DNA of 36,782 bases, from assembly GCF_900626095.1 (NCBI RefSeq), contig NZ_UYZZ01000014.1, forward strand, positions 1 to 36,782, given 5' to 3'. Shown in pieces: positions 7,392 to 15,824 of this stretch; within the stretch, counting starts at the first letter, position 1; every line of letters starts with the position of its first letter. The notes beneath the pieces are model-generated. The model did not search any database and was not told the DNA's origin. It was given only the letters and a program-made list of their open reading frames with translations. The position numbers and the translations under genes were made by a program. This stretch comes from Clostridium rectalis. GTDB lineage: Bacteria; Bacillota; Clostridia; Clostridiales; Clostridiaceae.

Positions 7392-7422
7392 TTATCCACA
7401 TTTATTAAGAAAAATATCCACA
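7392..7422 (+). promoter_or_regulatory. Pair of DnaA-box-like sites upstream of sfsA
   Basis: TTATCCACA (7392-7400) is a perfect consensus DnaA box, and ATATCCACA (7414-7422) matches eight of nine bases in the same orientation, 22 bases away. They lie just upstream of sfsA and beside a very AT-rich stretch (7430-7550). There is no dnaA gene or larger box cluster here, so this is a possible DnaA regulatory or titration site and not a replication origin. Chance occurrence is possible. Confidence 0.4.
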
Positions 7423-7554
7423 TTGCACACAAAATAACTCACATATATGTAAACTATTATATATATTTTAACATTATAATATTGCTATAACTAAATAAAT
7501 TTTATATAATAAATAATTTAATTATAACAATATTAAGTCCACTTAACTTTATAA

Positions 7555-7606
7555 AAAAGGTTATATTTTTAAATTAATTCTAAGAAATTTAAAAATATAA
7601 CCTTTT
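7555..7606 (-). terminator. Terminator of the dpaL operon
   Basis: A 21-base-pair stem: AAAAGGTTATATTTTTAAAT onward (7555-7575) pairs with 7586-7606 around a ten-base loop. The minus strand continues in TTTTTTAT. It begins 15 bases past the D-aminoacylase stop. Confidence 0.85.
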
Positions 7607-7620
7607 AAAGTATATCCTCT

Positions 7621-9210
7621 TTATTTTATTCTTATAACTTCCCCTGTTAGTTCCTTTTCTCTAATATTATTGTTTAAAATAATTTTACCATTGATTATAA
7701 CAGTATTTATGCCCTCTGGATACTGTATAGGATCTATAAAGGTTGATTTATCCTTTACAGTTTTCCTATTGAAAATTACTATGTCAGCTTTCTTACCCTC
7801 TTTTAAAGCTCCTCTATCTTCAAATCTAAATACAGTGGCTGGTTTTAATGTCATTTTATATATAGCTTCCTCTAATCTTAAAGCCTTTTCTTCTCTAACA
7901 AACTTCCCAAGCAATCTTGGAAACGCACCATACACCCTAGGATGAGGCTTACCACCTAAAAGTCCATCTGTACAAAGATTTTGTTCTGGCCTTTTCATTA
8001 TTTTTATTATATGCTCTTTCTTTCCATAATAATCATACATACCTACAGCATTTTTCTCTTCATATAATAAATCGAAAGTAGAATTATAAGGGTCCGTTCG
8101 TCGCATATTAGCTATTTCTAATAAATTTTTACCTATACAATCTTTATTCTTCTCAGTTTTAACACTAGTTACATATATTCCATCAAATCCTGCAAAATCA
8201 ATAAAATTATCCCATCCAGATATTCCATTTTCAATATCTTCTATTATTCTTTTTCTTAAATCTTTATCCTCAAGTCTCTTTAATAATTTATCAGTTCCCC
8301 CATCGTGAACCCATGGAGGAAGAATAACTCCTAACATTGTACTTCCTGCTACATATGGATACTGATCAAATGATACTTGTATACCTAAATCCTTTACTCT
8401 ATCTAAAATTTCTAACACTTTATCTACTTTATCATAGTTCTTCTTACCACATACTTTAAAATGAGAAAAATGTATCTTTACACCACTAGCCTCTCCTATC
8501 TGAATTATTTCTTCCATAGATTCTAATATTGTATCCGCTTCGCTTCTTTGATGAACAACAAGAGGTTTATCAAATTCTGCTGCAACTTTACAAATTTCAA
8601 TAATCTCCTCTGTATTGCTATAAGCACATGGCATATATATTAATCCTGTAGACACTCCTGCGGCCCCAGATTCTAATTCTCTTCTAGTTATTTCTTTCAT
8701 TTTTAATAAATCCTCTTTTGTAGCTCTTCTATTTTCTAATCCCATAGCCTCCATTCTAATATTTCCATGAGGAACTAAATAAGTAACATTAGGACCAACC
8801 CCATTTTTCTCTAATAATTTATAATACCCCTCAGTAGTTTCCCATTCCCAGTTTAGCTCATCACTATCTCCATCTAACCCTGCTAAATTCATCCTCCAAG
8901 GTTTTATATACTTTCTAGGAAGAGGTGCCATAGATATACCATCTTGTCCCAATATTTCAGTAGTTATACCTTGTCTAATTTTAGGCTCTACATAAGGATC
9001 TATTAATATTTTTAAATCCGAATGGCTGTGTGTATCTATAAAACCTGGACATACAATATTCCCATTGGCATCTATAACTTTATCAAAATCCATATCATGA
9101 ATCTTACCTATTTTAAATATTGTTTTGTCTTTAATTGCTAAATCCCCAATAAACCCTTCTTTTCCGGTACCATCTACTATTAATCCATTCTTAATTAACA
9201 AGCTACTCAT
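7621..9210 (-). CDS. D-aminoacylase / N-acyl-D-amino-acid deacylase family amidohydrolase
   Basis: Protein of 529 aa of the amidohydrolase superfamily. It has the metal-binding start GFIDTHSHSD (H61, H63), then HQRSEAD and IHFSHFKVCGK with further likely metal or catalytic histidines, and LCTDGLLGG in the place of the family's CSDG motif. Such enzymes cleave an N-acyl group from D-amino acids. Classical D-aminoacylases have a cysteine ligand in GNCGIS; here the same place reads GQDGIS, so an aspartate replaces the cysteine. This suggests a subfamily with different metal or substrate behaviour, and other amide or ureido substrates remain possible. Start ATG with AAGGAG upstream. It is the last gene of the sigma-54 operon, 36 bases after the transporter. 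Confidence 0.82.
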   Translation of the reverse strand: MSSLLIKNGLIVDGTGKEGFIGDLAIKDKTIFKIGKIHDMDFDKVIDANGNIVCPGFIDTHSHSDLKILIDPYVEPKIRQGITTEILGQDGISMAPLPRKYIKPWRMNLAGLDGDSDELNWEWETTEGYYKLLEKNGVGPNVTYLVPHGNIRMEAMGLENRRATKEDLLKMKEITRRELESGAAGVSTGLIYMPCAYSNTEEIIEICKVAAEFDKPLVVHQRSEADTILESMEEIIQIGEASGVKIHFSHFKVCGKKNYDKVDKVLEILDRVKDLGIQVSFDQYPYVAGSTMLGVILPPWVHDGGTDKLLKRLEDKDLRKRIIEDIENGISGWDNFIDFAGFDGIYVTSVKTEKNKDCIGKNLLEIANMRRTDPYNSTFDLLYEEKNAVGMYDYYGKKEHIIKIMKRPEQNLCTDGLLGGKPHPRVYGAFPRLLGKFVREEKALRLEEAIYKMTLKPATVFRFEDRGALKEGKKADIVIFNRKTVKDKSTFIDPIQYPEGINTVIINGKIILNNNIREKELTGEVIRIK

Positions 9211-9246
9211 AGTATTTCTCCTTCCCCAAATTTAGTTTATTTAAAA

Positions 9247-10683
9247 CTACATTTTCATCTGTTCTTCAGAAAGCATATCTAAATGTTTTTTTGTTATTGC
9301 TGGTGGAGCTGCTGGTACTCCCTTGCTTCTTTCAAATAAACTAACCGTAAAAAATACAACTGTACTTACTATAGATCCAAAAACAACAGACATTACCCCA
9401 TAGGGTTCATTTAAATATTGCCAAATAAATGAAGCTATGCTTCCACATATTAGTGAATAAAAACCGCCATTTACAGTAGCTTTTTTATATAATAAACCAA
9501 AAACAAAAGCCGCAAAAGGTCCAGCTGACCTAATAGTAAAAGCAAAAACAAGTAATGGTATTATCTGAGTATTAGACAATGCAATAATTAATGAAACACA
9601 ACCTACAAATATTATAACCGACTTACTCATAATCATTAGTTGATCATCTGTTGCATTCTTATTTATATATCTTTCATAAACATCCTTAGTAAATAAAGTT
9701 GAAACAGCTATCATATTTCCTGATGCACTAGACATTGTAGCTGCACATACCGAAGCCAATACAAGCCCTGCTACTATTGTAGGAGCAAAATTAATTGCTG
9801 CAGTTGCCATAGCATTATTAGCATCAATTCCTGGAAACTTTGATAAAGCTACTAATCCAATTATAGCGGGAACAAAACCATATAAAGCCATTATTAGTGC
9901 ACATAAAAAAGAACCCATCTTAGCTATTTTGGCATTTCTAGCTGCAAAATATCTTTGAACTGCCTCTTGCCCCGTTGAAAATGTCATAAAATACATTAAT
10001 ATTAAACCGATAATTGTTTTCCATCCTACTTTTGTAAATCCTAATTGACCTGGTGGTAATGTAGCTTTTACTTCTGACCATCCACCTGCATTTTTCACAA
10101 TTATAGGCATAGCTATAGTCATACCAACAGTTATAAAAATAATATGTATTATATCTGTAGCTGCAACGGAAACAAGTCCCCCAAGCATTGTATATATAGT
10201 TATTACCACTGCTGCTATAATTATAGTTTTCTTTAAAGGTGTTTTTGTTACTACACTTATAATAGTTGATGTTGCTATTATTTGAACAGCTGTAGCCACA
10301 AACAAAGCCACAATTGACAAAATGGTAGTAATTATATGTGAAGGTTTACCATATCTTCTCTCCATAATTTCTGGGATAGTTGTTGCCATTGCTTTTCTTA
10401 ATGTTGGGGCAATAAAAGAAACTAAAAATATTCCTACTCCACAACATACAACATACCAACCTGCTGAAAGCCCCCATTCTCCATAAGCTTTTGCTGCAAC
10501 TCCCACAGTACTTCCTCCTCCAATTTCAGTTGCAGCCAAAGTTCCCGCTAAAGCAAAAGGTCCTAAGTTTCTCCCTGCTAATAAGAAATCCTTTGAATTT
10601 TTGACTTTCTTTTTCGAAGAAATAACTGCCACACCCATTATAATAACCATATATAAAATTATAATAATTAACGTTATAGGCAT
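9247..10683 (-). CDS. Sodium:solute symporter (SSS family)
   Basis: Integral membrane protein of 478 aa with about 13 hydrophobic segments. N-terminal SSS-family features are visible: a first helix, then SKDFLLAGRNLGPFALAGTLAATEIGGG (a short break falls between residues of helix 2), and later QEAVQRYFAARN, typical of helix 6-7 in this family. It should import an organic solute such as an amino acid, carboxylate or ureide with sodium. The substrate cannot be read from sequence; its place between ygeY and the D-aminoacylase argues for a diaminopropionate derivative or N-acylated D-amino acid. Start ATG at 10683 after a GGGGGAAGG site. Confidence 0.88.
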   Translation of the reverse strand: MPITLIIIILYMVIIMGVAVISSKKKVKNSKDFLLAGRNLGPFALAGTLAATEIGGGSTVGVAAKAYGEWGLSAGWYVVCCGVGIFLVSFIAPTLRKAMATTIPEIMERRYGKPSHIITTILSIVALFVATAVQIIATSTIISVVTKTPLKKTIIIAAVVITIYTMLGGLVSVAATDIIHIIFITVGMTIAMPIIVKNAGGWSEVKATLPPGQLGFTKVGWKTIIGLILMYFMTFSTGQEAVQRYFAARNAKIAKMGSFLCALIMALYGFVPAIIGLVALSKFPGIDANNAMATAAINFAPTIVAGLVLASVCAATMSSASGNMIAVSTLFTKDVYERYINKNATDDQLMIMSKSVIIFVGCVSLIIALSNTQIIPLLVFAFTIRSAGPFAAFVFGLLYKKATVNGGFYSLICGSIASFIWQYLNEPYGVMSVVFGSIVSTVVFFTVSLFERSKGVPAAPPAITKKHLDMLSEEQMKM

Positions 10684-10766
10684 ATAACCTTCCCCCTTAT
10701 TTTTAAACAGTAAAACATTAGATTTTCAATGACAAGCTATGATATCGTAAAAAATTATTTATCCCC

Positions 10767-11954
10767 CTACTCTTCTAGCAATGATTTAGCCATAGCCTCA
10801 TACCCTTTAGTAGCCTTAACTAATTGTTCTATTTCTATATATTCATCTATAGTATGAGCTAAATTTTCTGCAGATGGTCCGAAACCTATTGTTTTAATTC
10901 CTTTTTCACCAGCATAATGGCTACCATTTGTACAAAAAGAATAATATGTTATTTCACAATCTATCCCTACATCTTTTAATGCCTTAAAGGATTTTTCTAT
11001 AAATTCTTCTTCACTGGTAAATTTCCAAGCTGGGAAAAACCTCTCATCAGATATTATTTCTCCTGTATAACATCTTTCTTCACCCTTTGCATAATATGCT
11101 TTAGCATTAAACCCTTTATCTTCTTTTTTTATTTTATTTATAATATTTAAAATAGGTTCAATTACCTCACTTTTTGTTTCACCAACTAATAGTCTTCTAT
11201 CATAAGTAGCTTTACAATAATCAGGCACTACTGAAGCACCTGGATATGGTGAAGATTTAATATCAACTAACTCTAATATTCCACCTCCTAACTCTTCATC
11301 ATGTGTCATTTCCATATCTTTTATTTCATTTATTAACTTTGACATTTTATATACTGCATTTATTCCTTCATCAGGATTTGCTGAATGAGCAGGTTTCCCA
11401 TAAGTTTCTACTACTATTTCTGCTCTTCCTCTTTGTCCTATCTTTAAATTACACTGAGATGCCTCGCCAATTATCACATAATCCGGATTCAATCTTTCAC
11501 TAATTTTTCTTGAAGCCACCCCTTCAAAACACTCTTCATGAACTACTCCTGCCACATAAATATCCCCAGCAAATTCTTTGTTAGTTGCCTGTGCAAAATT
11601 TGATGCTCCACAAATCATTGCACTTAAAGCACCTTTCATATCAGAAGTTCCTCTACCATATATCCTTTCACCTTCTATATCTGCAGAAAATGGATTATGT
11701 TTCCATTTTGCTTCATCAATCACCGGAACTGTGTCAATGTGCGCATCCATTAAAATTTTTTTTCCTTTCTTATTTCCTCTAATATGCCCAATTATATTAC
11801 CGTAATTATCTACAAAAATATTATCAAAATTATTCTCTTTAAAAATCTGTTTTAATGCATTAACAATTTTACTTTCACAACCTGAATAACTTTTAACTTT
11901 CACCAATTCCCTACAAACCTTTATAACTTTTTCTTTTTTTTCATCATTAAACAT
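10767..11954 (-). CDS. ygeY: YgeY-family M20 metallohydrolase
   Basis: Protein of 395 aa of the M20 (ArgE/DapE/CPG2) family. Likely di-zinc and catalytic residues are visible: H72 in DAHIDTVP, D105 in GRGTSDMKGA, E140-E141 in VVHEEC, E164 in IGEAS, and a C-terminal histidine in LAHTID. It matches the YgeY subfamily, often annotated as selenium-metabolism-linked. In other anaerobes ygeY stands next to ygeX (dpaL) and ygeW in clusters linked to anaerobic purine (urate) breakdown. Its exact reaction is not settled; deacylation or decarbamoylation of a diaminopropionate derivative would fit. It starts 26 bases after dpaL, with AAGGGGG before the ATG. Confidence 0.85.
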   Translation of the reverse strand: MFNDEKKEKVIKVCRELVKVKSYSGCESKIVNALKQIFKENNFDNIFVDNYGNIIGHIRGNKKGKKILMDAHIDTVPVIDEAKWKHNPFSADIEGERIYGRGTSDMKGALSAMICGASNFAQATNKEFAGDIYVAGVVHEECFEGVASRKISERLNPDYVIIGEASQCNLKIGQRGRAEIVVETYGKPAHSANPDEGINAVYKMSKLINEIKDMEMTHDEELGGGILELVDIKSSPYPGASVVPDYCKATYDRRLLVGETKSEVIEPILNIINKIKKEDKGFNAKAYYAKGEERCYTGEIISDERFFPAWKFTSEEEFIEKSFKALKDVGIDCEITYYSFCTNGSHYAGEKGIKTIGFGPSAENLAHTIDEYIEIEQLVKATKGYEAMAKSLLEE

Positions 11955-11980
11955 TTTATTTCCCCCTTAAACAATATATT

Positions 11981-13204
11981 TTATATAGAAGCATTATCAC
12001 CGTCCCATACAATATCTTTATATTTATAAGGATCTGTATTCCCTTCTGTACTAATTACTAATACACTTGAATTTTTATCTATTCCTAATTTTTCTTTTAA
12101 CTCCCTATAACTTTGTTTTTTAAGTAAACTTACTACTCCAGCTCCAACAGCTCCTGATTCTCCTGATATAATTTGTGGATCTCCTTTTAATGGACTTGCT
12201 AATACCCTCATTCCTCTAGCAGAAACATAATCTGGACATGATAAATATACATCTGAATAATCCCTTAGTATATCCCAACCTATTGTATTAGGCTCTCCAC
12301 AAGCTAACCCGGCCATTATTGTTGGCATTTCACCAGTTACTGCATGTGATTTTCCATCATTTATACAAGCTGATTTATATATACAAGCTGCATTATCAGG
12401 CTCTATTATTATAGTTTTAGGTCTATTTTCTCCAAATTTAGAAACCAAATATCCTTGAACTGATGCGGCAAAAGATCCCACCCCTGCTTGTAAAAACACA
12501 TGAGTTGGTCTTTCTATTCCCTTTTCATTTAGTTGCTCTATTGCTTCATGAATTAATGTTCCATATCCTTGCATTATCCAAACAGGGATATCATGATACC
12601 CTTCCCAAGCTGTATCTTGTACCATTATCCATCCATAATTTTGGGCATTTTTATTTGCTAATCTTACAGCATCATCATAATTTAAATCTGTAATGCTTGC
12701 CTCTGCCCCCTCATTTTCTATGTTATCTAGTCTTGTTTTTGATGAACCTTTAGGCATATATACAACAGATTTTTGACCCAATCTATTTGCTGCCCATGCT
12801 ACTCCTCTTCCGTGATTTCCATCTGTAGCTGTTACAAAAGTGATATCACCGATCTTTTCTCTTATTTCCCTTGATTTTAACAAATCAAAAGAGATTTCCG
12901 ATATATCCACGTTTAACCTATTTGCCAAATATTTTCCAATAGCATAAGAGCCGCCTAATACTTTAAATGCATTCAGTCCAAATCTATAGGATTCATCCTT
13001 TAAAAATAAATTTTTTATTCCTAGATAATCCGCCAAATTGTCTAAACTATGTAATGGAGTAATCTCGTATTCATTAAAAGTATTGTGAAATTTTCTTACC
13101 TTACTTATAATTTCTTCTGAAATAAAATCAGTGCTTATCTTATCCTCTGATAATTTCCTAGATTTTTTATTAATAATATATTTAATATGATTTGAATTTT
13201 CCAT
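11981..13204 (-). CDS. dpaL: Diaminopropionate ammonia-lyase
   Basis: PLP enzyme of 407 aa (also called YgeX). It converts 2,3-diaminopropionate, both D and L forms in known members, to pyruvate and two ammonia. K81 in GLNAFKVLGGS is the expected PLP lysine. D128 in ATDGNHGRG and D197 in VQDTAWEGY match the two aspartates that act as bases for the two enantiomers in the enteric enzyme. The later glycine-rich QAGVGSFAA contacts PLP. It is the first gene of the operon, 83 bases from the sigma-54 promoter -12 element, with AGGAGGG before the ATG. Confidence 0.92.
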   Translation of the reverse strand: MENSNHIKYIINKKSRKLSEDKISTDFISEEIISKVRKFHNTFNEYEITPLHSLDNLADYLGIKNLFLKDESYRFGLNAFKVLGGSYAIGKYLANRLNVDISEISFDLLKSREIREKIGDITFVTATDGNHGRGVAWAANRLGQKSVVYMPKGSSKTRLDNIENEGAEASITDLNYDDAVRLANKNAQNYGWIMVQDTAWEGYHDIPVWIMQGYGTLIHEAIEQLNEKGIERPTHVFLQAGVGSFAASVQGYLVSKFGENRPKTIIIEPDNAACIYKSACINDGKSHAVTGEMPTIMAGLACGEPNTIGWDILRDYSDVYLSCPDYVSARGMRVLASPLKGDPQIISGESGAVGAGVVSLLKKQSYRELKEKLGIDKNSSVLVISTEGNTDPYKYKDIVWDGDNASI

Positions 13205-13286
13205 TATTTTCCCTCCTATATTTATCTATAATATAAAATATTTATATGTTAATTAATACTTTTATAAAAACTCATATTATAATTAA

Positions 13287-13304
13287 AAGCAATATCTGTG
13301 CCAA
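13287..13304 (-). promoter_or_regulatory. Sigma-54 promoter of the dpaL operon
   Basis: The minus strand reads TTGGCAC (13304-13298), five bases, TTGCTT (13292-13287). The invariant GG (-24) and GC (-12) are correctly ten bases apart. This is close to the ideal RpoN consensus. Transcription should start near 13276, about 70 bases before dpaL. The enhancer-binding regulator that such a promoter requires is encoded directly upstream. Confidence 0.92.
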
Positions 13305-13355
13305 CACTCAAACCTTATATAAGCACACATATTAGGAAAATTATAAAAAAAGCTA

Positions 13356-13387
13356 TTATCAAAACAATAATTTTATCATTTTGATAA
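13356..13387. promoter_or_regulatory. Proximal enhancer palindromes (candidate regulator sites)
   Basis: TTATCATTTTGATAA at 13373-13387 is a palindrome with six-base arms (TTATCA/TGATAA) and a three-base centre. Seventeen bases closer to the promoter, TTATCAAAACAATAA (13356-13370) keeps the left arm and most of the right. They lie about 60-80 bases upstream of the -24 element, where sigma-54 activators bind. Confidence 0.65.
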
Positions 13388-13436
13388 TAACTTCTAATTT
13401 CTTTATTTCTCAGTGCTTTATTCATACTATATATAT

Positions 13437-13465
13437 ATATAATTTATCATTTTGATAAATTATAT
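13437..13465. promoter_or_regulatory. Distal enhancer palindrome overlapping the regulator stop codon
   Basis: The identical 15-mer TTATCATTTTGATAA recurs at 13444-13458, here inside a longer perfect palindrome with 13-base arms (13437-13465). It is 71 bases (about seven helical turns) from the proximal copy and about 150 bases upstream of the -24 element, and overlaps the last codons and TGA of the regulator. It could in addition act as a weak hairpin terminator of the regulator gene, but there is no T run. Confidence 0.6.
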
Positions 13466-15207
13466 TCCTCTATCTTTCTATATAATGTAGCTATACCTAT
13501 TCCCAATTTTGCAGCAGCCATTTTTTTACCATCAGTACTTCTACCAAATCTATTCAAAGCCCTGATTATAGTTGTTTTCTCTAAATCCTTTAAATTATAT
13601 ATTTCATCATCTTTATTTATTTTAGTTTCCACAATATTTTCCACAATATTTTTAGGCAATATTTTTGAACTTAATATCCCATCTGTACCTACCATATTTA
13701 TCATAAACTCTATAGTATTTTCTAGCTCTCTTATATTACCTGGCCAGGAATAAGAATAAAATATATGCCAAACATCATCTAAAACCTGAACTGATAAAAA
13801 TTCTTTGTTAAATAAATTCAAGTATTTATTTATAAAATGTTGTGTTAAAATTTTCATATCTTCTATTCTATTTCTAAGTGGTGGCACCTCTATAGGAATA
13901 ACATTTAGTCTATAAAACAAATCTTCTCTAAATTTATTTTCATTTATCATTTTTATAAGATTTTTATTTGTAGCCGCCACTACTCTAACATCTATATCTA
14001 TATTTTTATTTGACCCAATTTTAGTTATTCTTCTTTCCTGCAATACCCTTAATAATTTAGTTTGTAAAAATAAAGGCATGTCTCCTATTTCATCTAAAAA
14101 TATAGTTCCCTTATTAGCTAATTGAAATTTCCCTATTTTACCTAAGGGATTAGCTCCAGTAAATGCTCCTTTTTCATACCCAAAAAGTTCACTTTCAAGC
14201 AATGAGTCCGGAATTGCAGCACAATTTATTGGCACAAAAGGTTGCTCCTTTCTATTACTTTCATTATGTATAGATTTAGCTACTAATTCTTTTCCTGTTC
14301 CACTTTCTCCTGTAATCAATACCGTAGATCTAGAAGAAGCAACTTTTTTTATAGTGTTTTTAAGTTTCTTTACTTTAACACTATTACCTAATATATCATC
14401 ATAAGTTATATTTTTTTCTAATGCCTTCATTTTATTAATCTTATTTTCAAATTCTTTTAAATCTCGGAAAAAAAACATTTTATTATATTTACTATCATCT
14501 AAATATATAGGATACATATTGCCTAATAAATTAAACTTTTCATTATCTATTATTACCTTATATTCTTTAAAATCTAAAATTTCTTCTCCGCTTGCCTCTA
14601 TATAAATTTTATGCTTCAAATAATCATTATTTAAATTGAAATATCTTAAAGCATTTTTATTTATATGAGTAATATAATTATCCGAACTTATTATTACAAC
14701 TCCTTGGTCTACTTTATCTATTATTATGTTAAATAGCTCCATTAATGTTTGAATTCTTACTTTCTCTTTCTTTTCATAGGCTGTTATACTTATAAATTCT
14801 GATATTTGTTTTAAAAACTCCATATTTACATCAAATCTATTAAGTAAATATTCTCTTTCATCATCTTTAGTACATACTAACCCTATTACCCCTATAATTT
14901 GATTATTTAACTTTATAGGAGTACTCATTTCAAATTTTTCTTTACAATTCTCCCTATTAGGACAGGGAATACATAATTTATCTTGTCCTGGTTTATATAT
15001 AATTTGAGGACTCTCACTTTGTAATACTTTTTTATATACGTACCCTTCAACTTCCATATTTTCATTTATTTTATTTTGAAAAATACCTGTACCAGCAATT
15101 CTATTCAAACTTTCATCTACTATCTCTAATTCTACTTCTAAAACTTTGGATATAATATTTGCATATTTTATAACAGAATCCTGTATATCCTTCAAGTAAG
15201 AAGCCAT
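13447..15207 (-). CDS. Sigma-54 enhancer-binding regulator (GAF-PAS-AAA+-Fis HTH)
   Basis: Protein of 586 aa. Residues about 15-140 look like a GAF-type sensor carrying a cysteine motif C79-x2-C82-x5-C88 plus C112; residues about 155-255 look like a PAS domain. The AAA+ domain (about 270-500) has Walker A GESGTGKE (300-307), the sigma-54 contact loop GAFTGA (347-352) and Walker B FLDEIGD. The C-terminus (545-586) is a Fis-type helix-turn-helix. There is no receiver domain, so the signal should be a small molecule or redox/metal state sensed directly. It lies immediately upstream of the sigma-54 promoter of the dpaL operon, in the same orientation, and is its obvious activator. Confidence 0.92.
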   Translation of the reverse strand: MASYLKDIQDSVIKYANIISKVLEVELEIVDESLNRIAGTGIFQNKINENMEVEGYVYKKVLQSESPQIIYKPGQDKLCIPCPNRENCKEKFEMSTPIKLNNQIIGVIGLVCTKDDEREYLLNRFDVNMEFLKQISEFISITAYEKKEKVRIQTLMELFNIIIDKVDQGVVIISSDNYITHINKNALRYFNLNNDYLKHKIYIEASGEEILDFKEYKVIIDNEKFNLLGNMYPIYLDDSKYNKMFFFRDLKEFENKINKMKALEKNITYDDILGNSVKVKKLKNTIKKVASSRSTVLITGESGTGKELVAKSIHNESNRKEQPFVPINCAAIPDSLLESELFGYEKGAFTGANPLGKIGKFQLANKGTIFLDEIGDMPLFLQTKLLRVLQERRITKIGSNKNIDIDVRVVAATNKNLIKMINENKFREDLFYRLNVIPIEVPPLRNRIEDMKILTQHFINKYLNLFNKEFLSVQVLDDVWHIFYSYSWPGNIRELENTIEFMINMVGTDGILSSKILPKNIVENIVETKINKDDEIYNLKDLEKTTIIRALNRFGRSTDGKKMAAAKLGIGIATLYRKIEEYNLSK

Positions 15208-15236
15208 ATCACTTCACCTTCCAATATATAACTTAT

Positions 15237-15491
15237 CTATAGTAACGTTTTAAAAACTATTAGAAAAATTACTCCAGGGATTCCAAAAAAACCCGATATT
15301 AACGCTGTGACTGCGTTAATCCCTATGTAGAAATTGAAAAGTGTTCCAACAGAGTTTATTAGAAATAACAATATTACTCCCAATACTCCATTAACTATTA
15401 ATTTAAATAAAATTGTTAATGGCCAAGCAAATAATTTTACTAGTACTACAAGACCTAATATAGCAATTAAAAAATATCCGATATACTCCAT
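15237..15491 (-). CDS. bofA: BofA family protein (pro-sigma-K processing inhibitor type)
   Basis: Protein of 84 aa with two to three hydrophobic segments and the family ending GIPGVIFLIVFKTLL. In Bacillus BofA holds the SpoIVFB protease inactive in the outer forespore membrane until sigma-K is needed. Many clostridia keep the gene although the sigma-K checkpoint differs. The order recR - yaaL - bofA is the classical Firmicutes order. Start ATG at 15491, with GAGGGGG five bases upstream. Confidence 0.88.
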   Translation of the reverse strand: MEYIGYFLIAILGLVVLVKLFAWPLTILFKLIVNGVLGVILLFLINSVGTLFNFYIGINAVTALISGFFGIPGVIFLIVFKTLL

Positions 15492-15548
15492 AATATCCCC
15501 CTCTTTTAATTAATACTCTATATTATAAATATTATAAGTTTATTAAAA

Positions 15549-15818
15549 TTATACAGCATTAATTTCTTTTAACATATAGCAATACTTAATCTTTATATTT
15601 TTATTTTTAGCTATGTTTAACAAATACATATATTTAGCTCTAGCTGCCTGCTCAGTATATATAGCATAATCTACTAACATAGGATCATTAACTATTTCAA
15701 AATACTTTCTAGCCCTTACCATTTCTTCCCTTGCCTCTACAATACTCATTATTATTTTTTTTTCTTCCTCATTGTAATTTCCATCTTTTTTAAGTTTAAC
15801 TTTAATATAATTATACAT
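15549..15818 (-). CDS. yaaL: YaaL family (DUF2508) protein
   Basis: Protein of 89 aa, helical and charged, function unknown. It matches DUF2508/YaaL by size, the segment EAREEMVRARKYFEIVNDP near residue 28, and its fixed place between recR and bofA. The AGGAGG ribosome site lies inside the right arm of a long hairpin (15825-15875), so translation may be controlled by RNA folding. Confidence 0.82.
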   Translation of the reverse strand: MYNYIKVKLKKDGNYNEEEKKIIMSIVEAREEMVRARKYFEIVNDPMLVDYAIYTEQAARAKYMYLLNIAKNKNIKIKYCYMLKEINAV

Positions 15819-15824
15819 ATAAAA

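Noticed and set aside
7430-7550. AT-rich stretch next to the DnaA-like boxes as a replication origin
   Set aside because: Only two boxes are present and dnaA/dnaN are not in the window; the flanking genes are sfsA and a catabolic operon.
11303-12693. Plus-strand frames inside ygeY and dpaL
   Set aside because: They are antisense shadows of two clear enzymes, with hydrophobic composition caused by the A-rich sense codons.
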